Shown here: piece after piece, positions 1 to 5,837 of the stretch
Layout: each line of letters starts with the position of its first letter
Numbering within the stretch: position 1 is the first letter of the stretch
DNA from: Candidatus Latescibacteria bacterium 4484_107
GTDB lineage: Bacteria > Latescibacterota > 4484-107
Assembly: GCA_002059205.1 (NCBI GenBank)
Contig: MVCQ01000055.1
Coordinates: forward strand, 1-7,882
Direction of reading: 5' to 3'
DNA length: 7,882 nucleotides
The notes under the pieces: generated by a model
Database searches by the model: none
What the model was told of the DNA's origin: nothing
Seen by the model: only the letters and a program-made list of their open reading frames with translations
Position numbers and translations under genes: made by a program

Positions 1-753
1 GTCGCCATTGGCATCTCGCAGGGTGATGGTAGCGGTCACGGTATTGGCGCCCGCGGAGGCCGTCGCGACTTCGAGGGTGTAGTACCCCGAAGACAGCTCC
101 GTGAGGTTCCCCAGCAAGGTGGCGCCCGTGCCCATTGCCACGCTGGCGTAATCGGTGGAGAGCGTGGAGGTGCTCAACGTATCCACACTCGTGCTGGAAG
201 CGACTACGTTCAACCCCGCGGAGTTGAAGCCCGTTCCGCCGCCGGACCAGACCTGCTTGGCGATGTTAAAATCGCTGATGTTCTCAGTCGTGCCGGCGCC
301 GATCTGGAACTTGAAGTCGGAACCCCCGTGAAGCAAATCGACGCTGTTCCACTTCGCCTGGGCGTATTCCTGATCGATCTGATCGTTGAACCGCTGAAGG
401 TCCTCTAAAATGGCGGACCGCTCGGCCGTACCCAACGTATCATTGGCTGCCTCGGAGGCCTTGACCTTCATCGAAGCGAGAATATCGTTGATGTTGGTCA
501 GGTGCCCTTCCGATACCGCGATCAGGTTCTTCGCGCTGCCGATGTTGTCCAGCGCCTGCCCCAATCCCGAGGCCCGCACGCCGAGTTTGGTGGCGATCGT
601 GTACCCCGCGGAGTTGTCAGAGGGCGAGTTGATCTGCTTGCCCGTCGCCAGCCTGAGTTGATGCTCGCCCAGTCTCCGGTTGATCCCGTTAAGCGCATTC
701 AAAGACTGCAAGGCGGCGAGGTTCGTATTGATTCTGGAAAAGTCAAAAGCCAT
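1..753 (-). CDS. Flagellin, N-terminal part (gene continues past the left edge)
   Basis: Major filament subunit, exported by the flagellar type III system and polymerised outside the cell. Reading the minus strand from ATG at 753-751 gives 251 codons open to base 1. The start MAFDFSRINTNLAALQSLNA and the conserved LATGKQINSPSDNSAG (residues 35-50) are flagellin D0/D1 signatures. The heptad-rich helices to about residue 140 (LTNINDILASMKVKASEAAN, then ERSAILEDLQRFNDQI) form the rest of D1. After about residue 165 the protein becomes Ser/Thr/Gly/Ala-rich, as in the surface-exposed variable domain where O-glycans are usually attached. The C-terminal D1/D0 helices are missing because the window ends. 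The start is fixed by a perfect Shine-Dalgarno 8 nt upstream. It has its own sigma-28-type promoter and a long leader. It could be named hag or fliC; paralogues cannot be excluded, so no symbol is given. Confidence 0.95.
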   Translation of the reverse strand, partial: MAFDFSRINTNLAALQSLNALNGINRRLGEHQLRLATGKQINSPSDNSAGYTIATKLGVRASGLGQALDNIGSAKNLIAVSEGHLTNINDILASMKVKASEAANDTLGTAERSAILEDLQRFNDQIDQEYAQAKWNSVDLLHGGSDFKFQIGAGTTENISDFNIAKQVWSGGGTGFNSAGLNVVASSTSVDTLSTSTLSTDYASVAMGTGATLLGNLTELSSGYYTLEVATASAGANTVTATITLRDANGD

Positions 754-761
754 GAGTTCAT

Positions 762-769
762 ACCTCCTT
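762..769 (-). promoter_or_regulatory. Flagellin ribosome-binding site, overlapping a GGA motif
   Basis: The minus strand reads AAGGAGGT followed by 8 nt and the ATG at 753, a near-perfect match to the 16S 3' end. A second ATG directly after the SD (761-759) is out of frame and too close to be used. The GGA inside the SD (767-765) is the position where CsrA blocks ribosome access in the Bacillus hag system. Confidence 0.85.
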
Positions 770-809
770 GTTTGATGGGTCGAGCACCGCTTCGGCGCTG
801 GACCACGTC

Positions 810-823
810 GGGCATCCATGCCC
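810..823 (-). promoter_or_regulatory. Candidate high-affinity CsrA hairpin
   Basis: The minus strand reads GGGCATGGATGCCC: a GGGC/GCCC stem, extendable by one U-G pair, closing the six-base loop AUGGAU with GGA at its centre. This is the preferred geometry of CsrA/RsmA sites (GGA in a hexaloop on a short stem), and GGAUG matches the selected consensus. It lies 41 nt upstream of the flagellin SD, a spacing compatible with one CsrA dimer bridging both sites. Confidence 0.55.
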
Positions 824-892
824 ACAGGTTGCGTCTATCCTGGTTTCCGCGAAGCCCCACAGGGACTCCTGCTACATGTTTTCCGTTTCAGT

Positions 893-903
893 ATCACCTC
901 CTT
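893..903 (-). promoter_or_regulatory. Second perfect Shine-Dalgarno sequence, far upstream in the flagellin leader
   Basis: The minus strand has AAGGAGGTGAT, an 11-nt complement to the 16S rRNA 3' end, about 140 nt before the flagellin start. No normal ORF follows: the first ATG (877-875) is too far away and is followed at once by TAG. A CTG 5 nt after GGAGG would open an 18-codon basic peptide ending at 835. It may be a CsrA site, a ribosome standby site or a leader-peptide RBS; the sequence does not decide. Confidence 0.5.
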
Positions 904-944
904 CTTTGCCTCTGTCGAAGGGATTTTCTCGTCTCTTGGTTATG

Positions 945-972
945 CTATCGGTAAATCTTTCCAAAAACTTTA
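945..972 (-). promoter_or_regulatory. Sigma-28 (FliA/SigD) type promoter of flagellin
   Basis: The minus strand reads TAAAGTTT (972-965), 12 nt, then ACCGATAG (952-945). The consensus is TAAAGTTT, N11, GCCGATAA. The -35 box is perfect, the -10 box matches at six of eight positions with the CCGATA core intact, and the spacer is one base longer than the enteric form, within the range seen for SigD-type promoters. A run of eight A on the minus strand (983-976) lies just upstream, like an UP element. Late flagellar genes such as flagellin are normally read by this sigma factor. Confidence 0.85.
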
Positions 973-1022
973 GTGTTTTTTTTCATGAGGAAGGCGCGGA
1001 GGCAGAGCAGGAGGGGGTATAG

Positions 1023-1111
1023 AGGAAAGTGGGAAAGTGAGAAAGTGAGGGGGGCTCGCCGGTAACCAGCCACCAATCACGAGTCACGAGTCACGAACTA
1101 CCAATCACCAG
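1023..1111. repeat. Short tandem repeats (8-bp and 7-bp units) between the glycosyltransferase gene and the flagellin promoter
   Basis: At about 1024-1049 three imperfect units of GAAAGTGR follow one another. From 1074 to 1108 five heptads run in exact phase: CAATCAC, GAGTCAC, GAGTCAC, GAACTAC, CAATCAC. A further CAATCAC lies at 1171-1177, beyond the stem-loop at 1112-1166, and overlaps the stop codon of the glycosyltransferase. Nothing coding is supported in the stretch 973-1111. Confidence 0.75.
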
Positions 1112-1166
1112 AGCCACTTGCAAAACGATCCTCAGATGAGATTGTTTCGGACTTTTGCAAGTGGCT
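1112..1166. repeat. 55-bp stem-loop element with perfect 14-bp terminal inverted repeats
   Basis: AGCCACTTGCAAAA (1112-1125) is matched exactly by TTTTGCAAGTGGCT (1153-1166). The 27-nt middle has its own nested hairpin: ACGAT at 1124-1128 pairs with ATTGT at 1141-1145 (one G-U), around CTCA/TGAG. It begins 7 nt after the glycosyltransferase stop and could act as a 3' stem-loop, but no T-run follows, so it is not a classical intrinsic terminator. Its shape and its place inside a heptad array (CAATCAC on both sides) also fit a small mobile repeat of the REP or MITE kind. Other copies cannot be checked here. Confidence 0.65.
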
Positions 1167-1173
1167 GAAGCAA

Positions 1174-2910
1174 TCACAGGAGCAGCTTCAGATTTTTCAG
1201 CGCCTGCTCGTGTCGGGGATTGAGCTGCAGGGCGGCCCGGTAGCCTGTGAGCGCGGCCTCCCGTTTGCCGAGATGGAGATAGCAGGTGGCCAGATCCGTC
1301 AGCGCGCTGTAATCTGTGGGGTGGGAGCGCAGATGTTCCTCGAAGAATTCGATGGCGCGAGGGTAAGCTTCGATGCCGATGCAGAGGCCCGCGAGATGGA
1401 GGCGGAGATTTCCATCCGGCGGGGCGATCGCCACGATCCGGTCCATGCACGCGAGGGCTTCCTTTCTTCGGTCAGTCCGGCCGTGGATCTGACTCAGACT
1501 CAGCAGGGCGCCTATGTGAGTGGGGGAGTACTTCAGCGTTCGCTCCAGCTCGGTTTCCGCGTCCTGCAGCTCACCTTGTGCGAGGAGAACCTGTCCCAGT
1601 GCGCTGTGCGCATCCGCGAAGTCCTCTTTGATCGCGAGGGCTTTTCTATACGCCGCTATGGCGCGCTCCGGCTCCCCTTGGGACCGATACACTTCGCCGA
1701 GTCCGAAAAAGACGAATTCGTCCGCGATGCCCAGAGTGATCGCCTTTTTGAATATCTCCTCCGCACGTTCCGGCCGGTTTTGCCGGATGTAGGAGAAGGC
1801 CAGATTTTTATAAAAGTTGACGTGCCCCGGGTTGATCCGGATGGCTTTGAGGTAGGCCCTGATGGCCTGATCCAAAAGCCCCATGTTTCGGTAGCATTCG
1901 CCGATGTTGTTCCACACCCTGTCCTCGAGCGTGTACGTATCCACGATCAGTTGAGTGAACGCGGGCCGCCAGTCCTCCTCCCGTTTCGCGCTGAGAAATT
2001 TCTTGAAATGACGGAGCGCCTCCCGGTGTTCCCCGCGCTTGGAGAGCACCGCTCCGAGGGTGAACAACACATCGAGATTGTCCGGGTTCTCTTCCAACAC
2101 CTGCCGGCACATGTCCTCCGCCTTTTCGTATTGGTCGGTCGCGAACAAGCAATATGCCACATCGTTGGAGATCATCTGTCGGTGCATCGGGGACATCCGG
2201 GCGCTGTATTGCCTCAGAAATTCCTTTCCCTGTCCGATGGCCTCGTCGAAGCGGTGCTGGTTGCGGAGGATGCGCACGAAATTCATCTGCGCGAAGGTAT
2301 TTTCCGGCGTTTCTTCGAGCTGGCGTTTCAACAGATCGCCCGTCCTGCGGTGTTTCCTCGCCATCGCCTCTTCAGGCAGCCCATACCCGTAATGATGCAG
2401 GCGGATCTCGGTGGAAAGCGTATTGCCCTCGATCACGGGCTGATTGTGCACGATCCCTTCGTAATGCATAGTGCCGCGGCGGAAGACCCGCGCATTGTAG
2501 TGTTTGGATTGCTGACTGTCGGAGAGGACGTTGATATTCGCGAGGAAGATGGCATTGTATTCGTCACTTTTTAAAAGACTCAGCAGCAGGGGAACGTCTT
2601 CCCGCTCCAACTCTTCGTCCGCATCCATGATAAGGATCCAATCGCACGTGGCGTAGCTTAGCGAAATGTTGCGCGCCTCGCTGAAATCGTTGTTCCATGG
2701 ATGATGATGGACTTTAGCCCCGAAGCCTTCGGCGATCTCCACCGTTCGGTCCGTCGAACCCGTATCCACCACAATGATCTCATCCACGACGTCTTTGATG
2801 CTCTCGAGACATTGGGGGAGGAATTGTTCCTCGTTTCGGACGATCATGCAGCAGGAAAGCGTGGGGGTTTTTGCGGAATTTATTTCTTTTGGAATTATTG
2901 GGAGTGTCAA
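1174..2910 (-). CDS. GT2-family glycosyltransferase with C-terminal TPR array
   Basis: Predicted cytoplasmic sugar transferase of 578 residues using a nucleotide-sugar donor. The GT-A domain (about 17-175) has LSCCMIVRNEE (18-28), the nucleotide-binding VDTGSTD (48-54), WNNDFSEARN (72-81) and the metal-binding DAD of LIMDADEE (93-100). HYEGIVHN (149-156) and HHYGY (172-176) are typical of the SunS-like branch, which includes protein S- and O-glycosyltransferases. From about residue 200 to the end it is helical TPR repeats, with G/A..A spacing and P at repeat ends (for example WNNIGECYRNMGLLDQAIRA). No signal peptide or membrane segment is seen. The start is TTG at 2910 behind a weak GAGAG; the next in-frame ATG (codon 22) would cut the first beta strand of the fold. 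Acceptor inferred to be flagellin because flagellin is the next gene downstream; lipid or other protein acceptors remain possible. Confidence 0.88.
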   Translation of the reverse strand: MTLPIIPKEINSAKTPTLSCCMIVRNEEQFLPQCLESIKDVVDEIIVVDTGSTDRTVEIAEGFGAKVHHHPWNNDFSEARNISLSYATCDWILIMDADEELEREDVPLLLSLLKSDEYNAIFLANINVLSDSQQSKHYNARVFRRGTMHYEGIVHNQPVIEGNTLSTEIRLHHYGYGLPEEAMARKHRRTGDLLKRQLEETPENTFAQMNFVRILRNQHRFDEAIGQGKEFLRQYSARMSPMHRQMISNDVAYCLFATDQYEKAEDMCRQVLEENPDNLDVLFTLGAVLSKRGEHREALRHFKKFLSAKREEDWRPAFTQLIVDTYTLEDRVWNNIGECYRNMGLLDQAIRAYLKAIRINPGHVNFYKNLAFSYIRQNRPERAEEIFKKAITLGIADEFVFFGLGEVYRSQGEPERAIAAYRKALAIKEDFADAHSALGQVLLAQGELQDAETELERTLKYSPTHIGALLSLSQIHGRTDRRKEALACMDRIVAIAPPDGNLRLHLAGLCIGIEAYPRAIEFFEEHLRSHPTDYSALTDLATCYLHLGKREAALTGYRAALQLNPRHEQALKNLKLLL

Positions 2911-2968
2911 TTTGCTGTTCTCTCTTTGTAGTGAAAGGTGGAATGGGAGGCGTAACCCAACCCCCCGG

Positions 2969-2993
2969 CCCCCTTCCCTACGAGGGAAGGGGG
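2969..2993. repeat. Perfect 11-bp GC-rich hairpin
   Basis: CCCCCTTCCCT (2969-2979), loop ACG, AGGGAAGGGGG (2983-2993). No T-run follows on either strand. The pyrimidine-only left arm and purine-only right arm are like intergenic repeat hairpins found in many copies in some genomes. Confidence 0.7.
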
Positions 2994-3025
2994 AGTATGT
3001 TGTTTCCGTCTTCAGAGGGATAGTT

Positions 3026-3048
3026 CCCCTCCCCGTTTCGGGGAGGGG
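3026..3048. repeat. Perfect 10-bp GC-rich hairpin
   Basis: CCCCTCCCCG (3026-3035), loop TTT, CGGGGAGGGG (3039-3048). The same design as the hairpin 33 nt to its left: a pyrimidine arm, a 3-nt loop and a purine arm. The two form a doublet. Confidence 0.7.
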
Positions 3049-3227
3049 TAAGCGAAAGGGAGAAGATCTCCGGGAAAGGGATTTCCCGTGTCAGAGATGC
3101 CCCAAGGCTGAGCATCGGGGTTACAAAATCCCGATGTAACAAAAAAACGTTTTGAAACCGGAAATCCAAAACATTTTGCCGCACAAGAGTAAAGGAAGAT
3201 TTTTGGCAAACTTGTGAATCATGCAGG

Positions 3228-4118
3228 TTAGTCCCGCATCCCGACTTTCCTGGCGGGATTGCCCGCCCAGATTTCATAGGGCTCGGGATTTCGCGTCAAC
3301 ACCGAATTCGCCCCAACGACCACGCCATCCGGGATTTCGGTTACCTGATATAGAATTGTGCACCCGTGCAGCCAGACATCCCGTCCGATCGTCTTGTCCT
3401 GCCACATCACCCCTTTTTCTTCCTGTATCTTAAGAAGCGGAACCGAACGTCCGGCATGATAATGATCGTGCGTCAAAATGCTCGTTCCCGAACCGATCAT
3501 CGTCCACGCTCCGATCGTGATATTCCCCGTCAGATCGAGCTGTGCGTCCGGCGCAATCCATACGTTGGTCTCTCTGTCGTTATCTTGAAAGATGTCCTGA
3601 GACAGGATCAACTCACCGGTGCGCACTTCGGGATGGAGATAACGACGACATCTTTGAAGCACGGCCATCAATTCATTTTTGCTCAACGTCAATTTTCTTG
3701 CCGGAACCGATTCCTCCTTCTCCTGACAGGATTCCGGTTCCGCGCATGGCGCGGTCTTCCCCAGTTTGCGGCAAACCGCCTCCAATCCATCCCGTGCTTC
3801 CGCGTAGCCGGGCTTCAGTTCGATGGCCTTTTTGAACCGCGCCTCCGCTTGTTCCAACATCCCTTTGGAATAATACAGCACGCCGAGATTATTGAAAATA
3901 GAAGCGCCGCCCGGATCCAACCCGGCGGCTTTCTCGAAGGTTGCGATGGCTTCGTCCAATTTGCCCTGCTGGTGGGCGAGCAGGGCCAGATTGTAATACG
4001 CACTCACCCGATCGGGCGCCTCCTCAATGGCCTCCTCATAAGCGGAGATCGCTTCTTCCGCGCGCCCATCCCGTGCCAGTTTATCGGCCTGCTTCATTAG
4101 TTCCTCATACGTTGACAT
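3228..4118 (-). CDS. TPR protein fused to a left-handed beta-helix (hexapeptide) acyltransferase
   Basis: 296 residues in two parts. Residues 1-112 are about three TPR repeats (EEAISAYEEAIEEAPDRVSA, LDEAIATFEKAAGLDPG, LEQAEARFKKAIELKPGYAE). A linker rich in Glu/Cys/Pro (113-165) follows. Residues 185-295 are a hexapeptide-repeat domain of the maltose/galactoside acetyltransferase type, with NITIGAWTMIGSGTSI, the probable catalytic His in THDHYH (216-221), KTIGRDVWLHGCTIL, PDGVVVGANSVLT and the terminal WAGNPARKVG. Such enzymes transfer acetyl or other acyl groups from CoA to sugar hydroxyl or amino groups in the cytoplasm. ATG at 4118 follows AAGGA with good spacing, 31 nt after the TPR gene, so the two are probably co-transcribed. 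Likely role: acylating the sugar added by the glycosyltransferase downstream. The sugar and acyl donor are not shown. Confidence 0.87.
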   Translation of the reverse strand: MSTYEELMKQADKLARDGRAEEAISAYEEAIEEAPDRVSAYYNLALLAHQQGKLDEAIATFEKAAGLDPGGASIFNNLGVLYYSKGMLEQAEARFKKAIELKPGYAEARDGLEAVCRKLGKTAPCAEPESCQEKEESVPARKLTLSKNELMAVLQRCRRYLHPEVRTGELILSQDIFQDNDRETNVWIAPDAQLDLTGNITIGAWTMIGSGTSILTHDHYHAGRSVPLLKIQEEKGVMWQDKTIGRDVWLHGCTILYQVTEIPDGVVVGANSVLTRNPEPYEIWAGNPARKVGMRD

Positions 4119-4149
4119 GCTGTTCCTTTCTTTTTCCGCGTCGTCCCCA

Positions 4150-5238
4150 TTAGTCGTCTATCGTCAGGCTCACCGGTCTGAGCAAGGGCTGAGGCAGCCA
4201 TTCCAGTTTCTCGAGAATCTCCGTCTGGTCCAGATTCAGAGACAGGGCATGCTCCCACAGCTCCCGCGCCCGATCATAGTCTCCCTTTTGGGCGTAGCAC
4301 GTGCCCAGCATGTCATACACCAGTCCGTGCACCCCATCGTCCTCCGGTGCATGCTCCGCGAAAACGATCTCTCCGGTCTCCTGCCGGAGCCATTCCTCCA
4401 AGGTCACGATGGCCTCGTCCCACCGCTTCTGATCGTGGTAGAGCTTGCCGAGATTGAATACGGCCGGGGACATCTCCGGGTCCATCTTGGCGGCTTGGGC
4501 GAAGAAAGGCTCGGCCTGCTCCTCCATCCCCAGGGCCACGCAGCATTCGCCGAGATAATTGAACGCCTCCGCGTTGTCCCCATCGCGCAACACCACCTCC
4601 CGGAATTCCCCAAGCGCGTCTTCAAACTGCTCCTGCGTTTTCAGCACCAGACCCAGGGTGAAATGAAGCTGAGGAATCCCGGGATGCGCCTTCAATCCCT
4701 CTTTCAATAAAGCCCCGGCTTCGGGGAGCCGCCCCTGTTCCATATAGAGCGCGGTCAGGCTCACGAGCGGATCCAGAAAATCCGGACGGAGCCGAAGCGA
4801 CTCAGAAAAAAAAGCTTCCGCATTTTCCTTCGCCTTCAGGGCTATACAGCACATCCCCATGCGGTTGTAAGTCTCCCAGTCCTCCGGGTTTGCCGTCACC
4901 ACTTCCTTGAAGTGAGGAAGGGCTTCCTGCATTCTTCCCATGGACTGAAACAGCGAGCCTAAATTGAAGTGGGCCTCAATCAGCCCGAAATCCAACTGAA
5001 TCGCCTTTTTGAAGCATGTCTCCGCCTGCCCAAGATCGTTTTCATGGAAACAGTATATCCCAAGCTGATTATGGGCCGGAGCAAATTCAGGCCGAATCGC
5101 GAGCGCCCGAACGATGTGCGGACGCGCTTCCTCCCAGTTTTTCTCCTGCACGAGCGTTTCATAGCGTGTTCGGTGCGTTTCAAAGGAATCGGGATCGCTC
5201 TGCGCAGGCGCTTCTATTGGTTTTGTGTCCGATTTCAT
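4150..5238 (-). CDS. TPR-repeat protein, no enzymatic domain
   Basis: 362 residues, almost wholly TPR: about eight 34-residue units, including WEEARPHIVRALAIRPEFAP, LGQAETCFKKAIQLDFG, MQEALPHFKEVVTANPEDW, FEDALGEFREVVLRDGDNAE, EQAEPFFAQAAKMDPEMSPA and YDRARELWEHALSLNLDQ. No signal peptide, membrane helix or catalytic motif is seen, so it is probably a cytoplasmic scaffold or chaperone. Two in-frame ATGs lie six bases apart. The first (5244) abuts the AAAGG and has no spacer, so the second (5238, spacer 6 nt) is preferred. It is the first of three TPR genes between csrA and flagellin, which suggests that it holds flagellin or the modifying enzymes. That is inference; TPR alone does not tell the partner. 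Confidence 0.85.
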   Translation of the reverse strand: MKSDTKPIEAPAQSDPDSFETHRTRYETLVQEKNWEEARPHIVRALAIRPEFAPAHNQLGIYCFHENDLGQAETCFKKAIQLDFGLIEAHFNLGSLFQSMGRMQEALPHFKEVVTANPEDWETYNRMGMCCIALKAKENAEAFFSESLRLRPDFLDPLVSLTALYMEQGRLPEAGALLKEGLKAHPGIPQLHFTLGLVLKTQEQFEDALGEFREVVLRDGDNAEAFNYLGECCVALGMEEQAEPFFAQAAKMDPEMSPAVFNLGKLYHDQKRWDEAIVTLEEWLRQETGEIVFAEHAPEDDGVHGLVYDMLGTCYAQKGDYDRARELWEHALSLNLDQTEILEKLEWLPQPLLRPVSLTIDD

Positions 5239-5250
5239 AGTCATCCTTTC
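5239..5250 (-). promoter_or_regulatory. RBS of the TPR gene with CsrA-like AAGGATG
   Basis: The minus strand reads GAAAGGATGACT just before the ATG at 5238. AGG (5247-5245) is the SD. AAGGATG also matches the core of the CsrA selection consensus (ARGGAUG), so this gene could be a CsrA target. Confidence 0.4.
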
Positions 5251-5260
5251 ATTCCAAATT

Positions 5261-5295
5261 CCGGCACGATGAAACCCTAAGTGGTGAATGCCGGC
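5261..5295. repeat. Inverted repeat in the leader of the TPR gene
   Basis: CCGGCA (5261-5266) and TGCCGG (5290-5295) can form a 6-bp stem with a 23-nt loop, 11 nt before the RBS segment of the TPR gene on the minus strand. It is short and could be chance. The rest of the csrA-TPR gap (5296-5420) shows no convincing promoter. Confidence 0.3.
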
Positions 5296-5420
5296 TATAC
5301 AATACGGAAAGGGAAATTTTGTTGGGAGAATAGATCTGCATTATTCACAAATTCGTCCATAATATTTCTTTGCTCTTGTGCAGCAACGTGTTTCAGGTTC
5401 TACGCCTCCCGCTCTCCGCT

Positions 5421-5660
5421 TCACGATTTTTTCCGCTGCTTCCACATGCTGGCAATTTCACTCAGGCGCGTGCTGTCTGCCGACACGGCCTGCCGATTTT
5501 CCTCCACAATGCGTTGATAAATCTCTTCCCGATGCACCGTGACGTCCCTCGGCGCTTCAATGGCCAGCTTCACCTGTTTGCCCCGAATATCCACCACCGT
5601 GACTCGAATGCCATCTCCGATGACGATGCCTTCTCCCAACTTCCTTGTCAGTATCAGCAT
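5421..5660 (-). CDS. csrA: CsrA, RNA-binding translational regulator
   Basis: 79 residues. Homodimeric protein that binds GGA motifs near ribosome-binding sites and represses translation, in flagellar systems notably of flagellin. The N-terminus MLILTRKLGEGIVIGD, GKQVKLAIEAPRDVTVHREE (27-46) and IYQRI are the family hallmarks. The RNA-contacting residues Leu4, Arg6 and Arg44 are all present. It is longer than the 61-residue enteric protein, with an extended Lys/Arg-ending tail (52-79). A longer C-terminal helix is typical of CsrA versions controlled by FliW, and fliW is the next gene upstream. ATG at 5660 is preceded by GGGGGATGT, which serves as RBS and may also be a CsrA site. Confidence 0.97.
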   Translation of the reverse strand: MLILTRKLGEGIVIGDGIRVTVVDIRGKQVKLAIEAPRDVTVHREEIYQRIVEENRQAVSADSTRLSEIASMWKQRKKS

Positions 5661-5670
5661 ACATCCCCCG
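5661..5670 (-). promoter_or_regulatory. csrA ribosome-binding site with CsrA consensus core
   Basis: The minus strand reads CGGGGGATGT directly before the csrA ATG. GGAUGU equals the 3' half of the CsrA selection consensus (RUACARGGAUGU), so CsrA could occupy its own start region. The SD itself (GGGGG) is weak, with 4 nt between it and the ATG. Confidence 0.45.
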
Positions 5671-5677
5671 ATTCATT

Positions 5678-5705
5678 GAGCAATGAATAATGAGCAATGA
5701 ACAAT
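5678..5705 (+). repeat. Heptad array A, four units of GARNAAT
   Basis: Exact period 7: GAGCAAT, GAATAAT, GAGCAAT, GAACAAT, just upstream of csrA. It is the same family as arrays B (5838-5865) and C (6305-6332), and is oriented on the plus strand. Confidence 0.8.
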
Positions 5706-5837
5706 ACTCTATCCCGACCCCAATTTTGACCACACCCATAAGGCTATAACAGTATTAAAATTAGGAAGTAGATTCATCCGTGAGAAGTCTGAAATTTACC
5801 ACAGAGACACATAAACCAAAGGGAGGGGGGGAAGGGT

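Larger units (their letters stand above)
754..938 (-). promoter_or_regulatory. Flagellin mRNA leader (about 185 nt), probable CsrA target
   Basis: Taking transcription to start about 7 nt below the -10 box at 945-952 gives a leader of roughly 185 nt, long for a simple gene. It contains seven GGA trinucleotides on the minus strand (plus-strand TCC at 765-767, 815-817, 838-840, 846-848, 867-869, 882-884 and 899-901). CsrA binds ARGGA-type motifs, best when GGA sits in a hairpin loop. One hairpin of that kind is at 810-823. A second stem, AGCGCC/GGTGCT with a 5-nt loop (783-799), lies between it and the SD. Repression of flagellin by CsrA is known from Bacillus subtilis hag. Its use here is inferred from csrA and fliW being in the same locus. 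Confidence 0.6.
2911..3227. other. 317-nt intergenic region, non-coding and hairpin-rich
   Basis: No credible gene on either strand. It carries a run of GC-rich inverted repeats (listed separately at 2969-2993 and 3026-3048), a smaller one CGGGAAA/TTTCCCG (3071-3088), and two mutually exclusive stems near 3113-3140 (CATCGGG/CCCGATG and GTTAC/GTAAC). It separates the acyltransferase and glycosyltransferase genes, so it may attenuate or end transcription between them or stabilise mRNA ends. No sigma-28 or sigma-54 match was found for the glycosyltransferase gene in this gap. Confidence 0.6.

Noticed and set aside
502..954. Plus-strand frame running from flagellin through its leader
   Set aside because: It overlaps flagellin D1 sequence, the RBS and the leader on the opposite strand and has no recognisable protein features.
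1112..1166. Classical Rho-independent terminator of the glycosyltransferase gene
   Set aside because: The stem is strong, but no T-run follows it on the minus strand (CTGGTGATT follows). Kept as a stem-loop element instead.
1210..2574. Long plus-strand frame (454 codons) opposite the glycosyltransferase
   Set aside because: It is antisense to a gene with clear GT2 and TPR motifs. Its translation shows no domain, and the open frame follows from the codon bias of the real gene.
3366..4100. Plus-strand frame opposite the TPR-acyltransferase
   Set aside because: Mirror frame of the TPR and hexapeptide coding sequence, with no RBS and no domain.
5706..5835. Sigma-28 or sigma-70 promoter for csrA in the fliW-csrA gap
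   Set aside because: TAAATTTC at about 5794-5801 (minus) lacks a CCGAT box at the right distance. TTATAG near 5747 lacks a good -35. Too weak to list.
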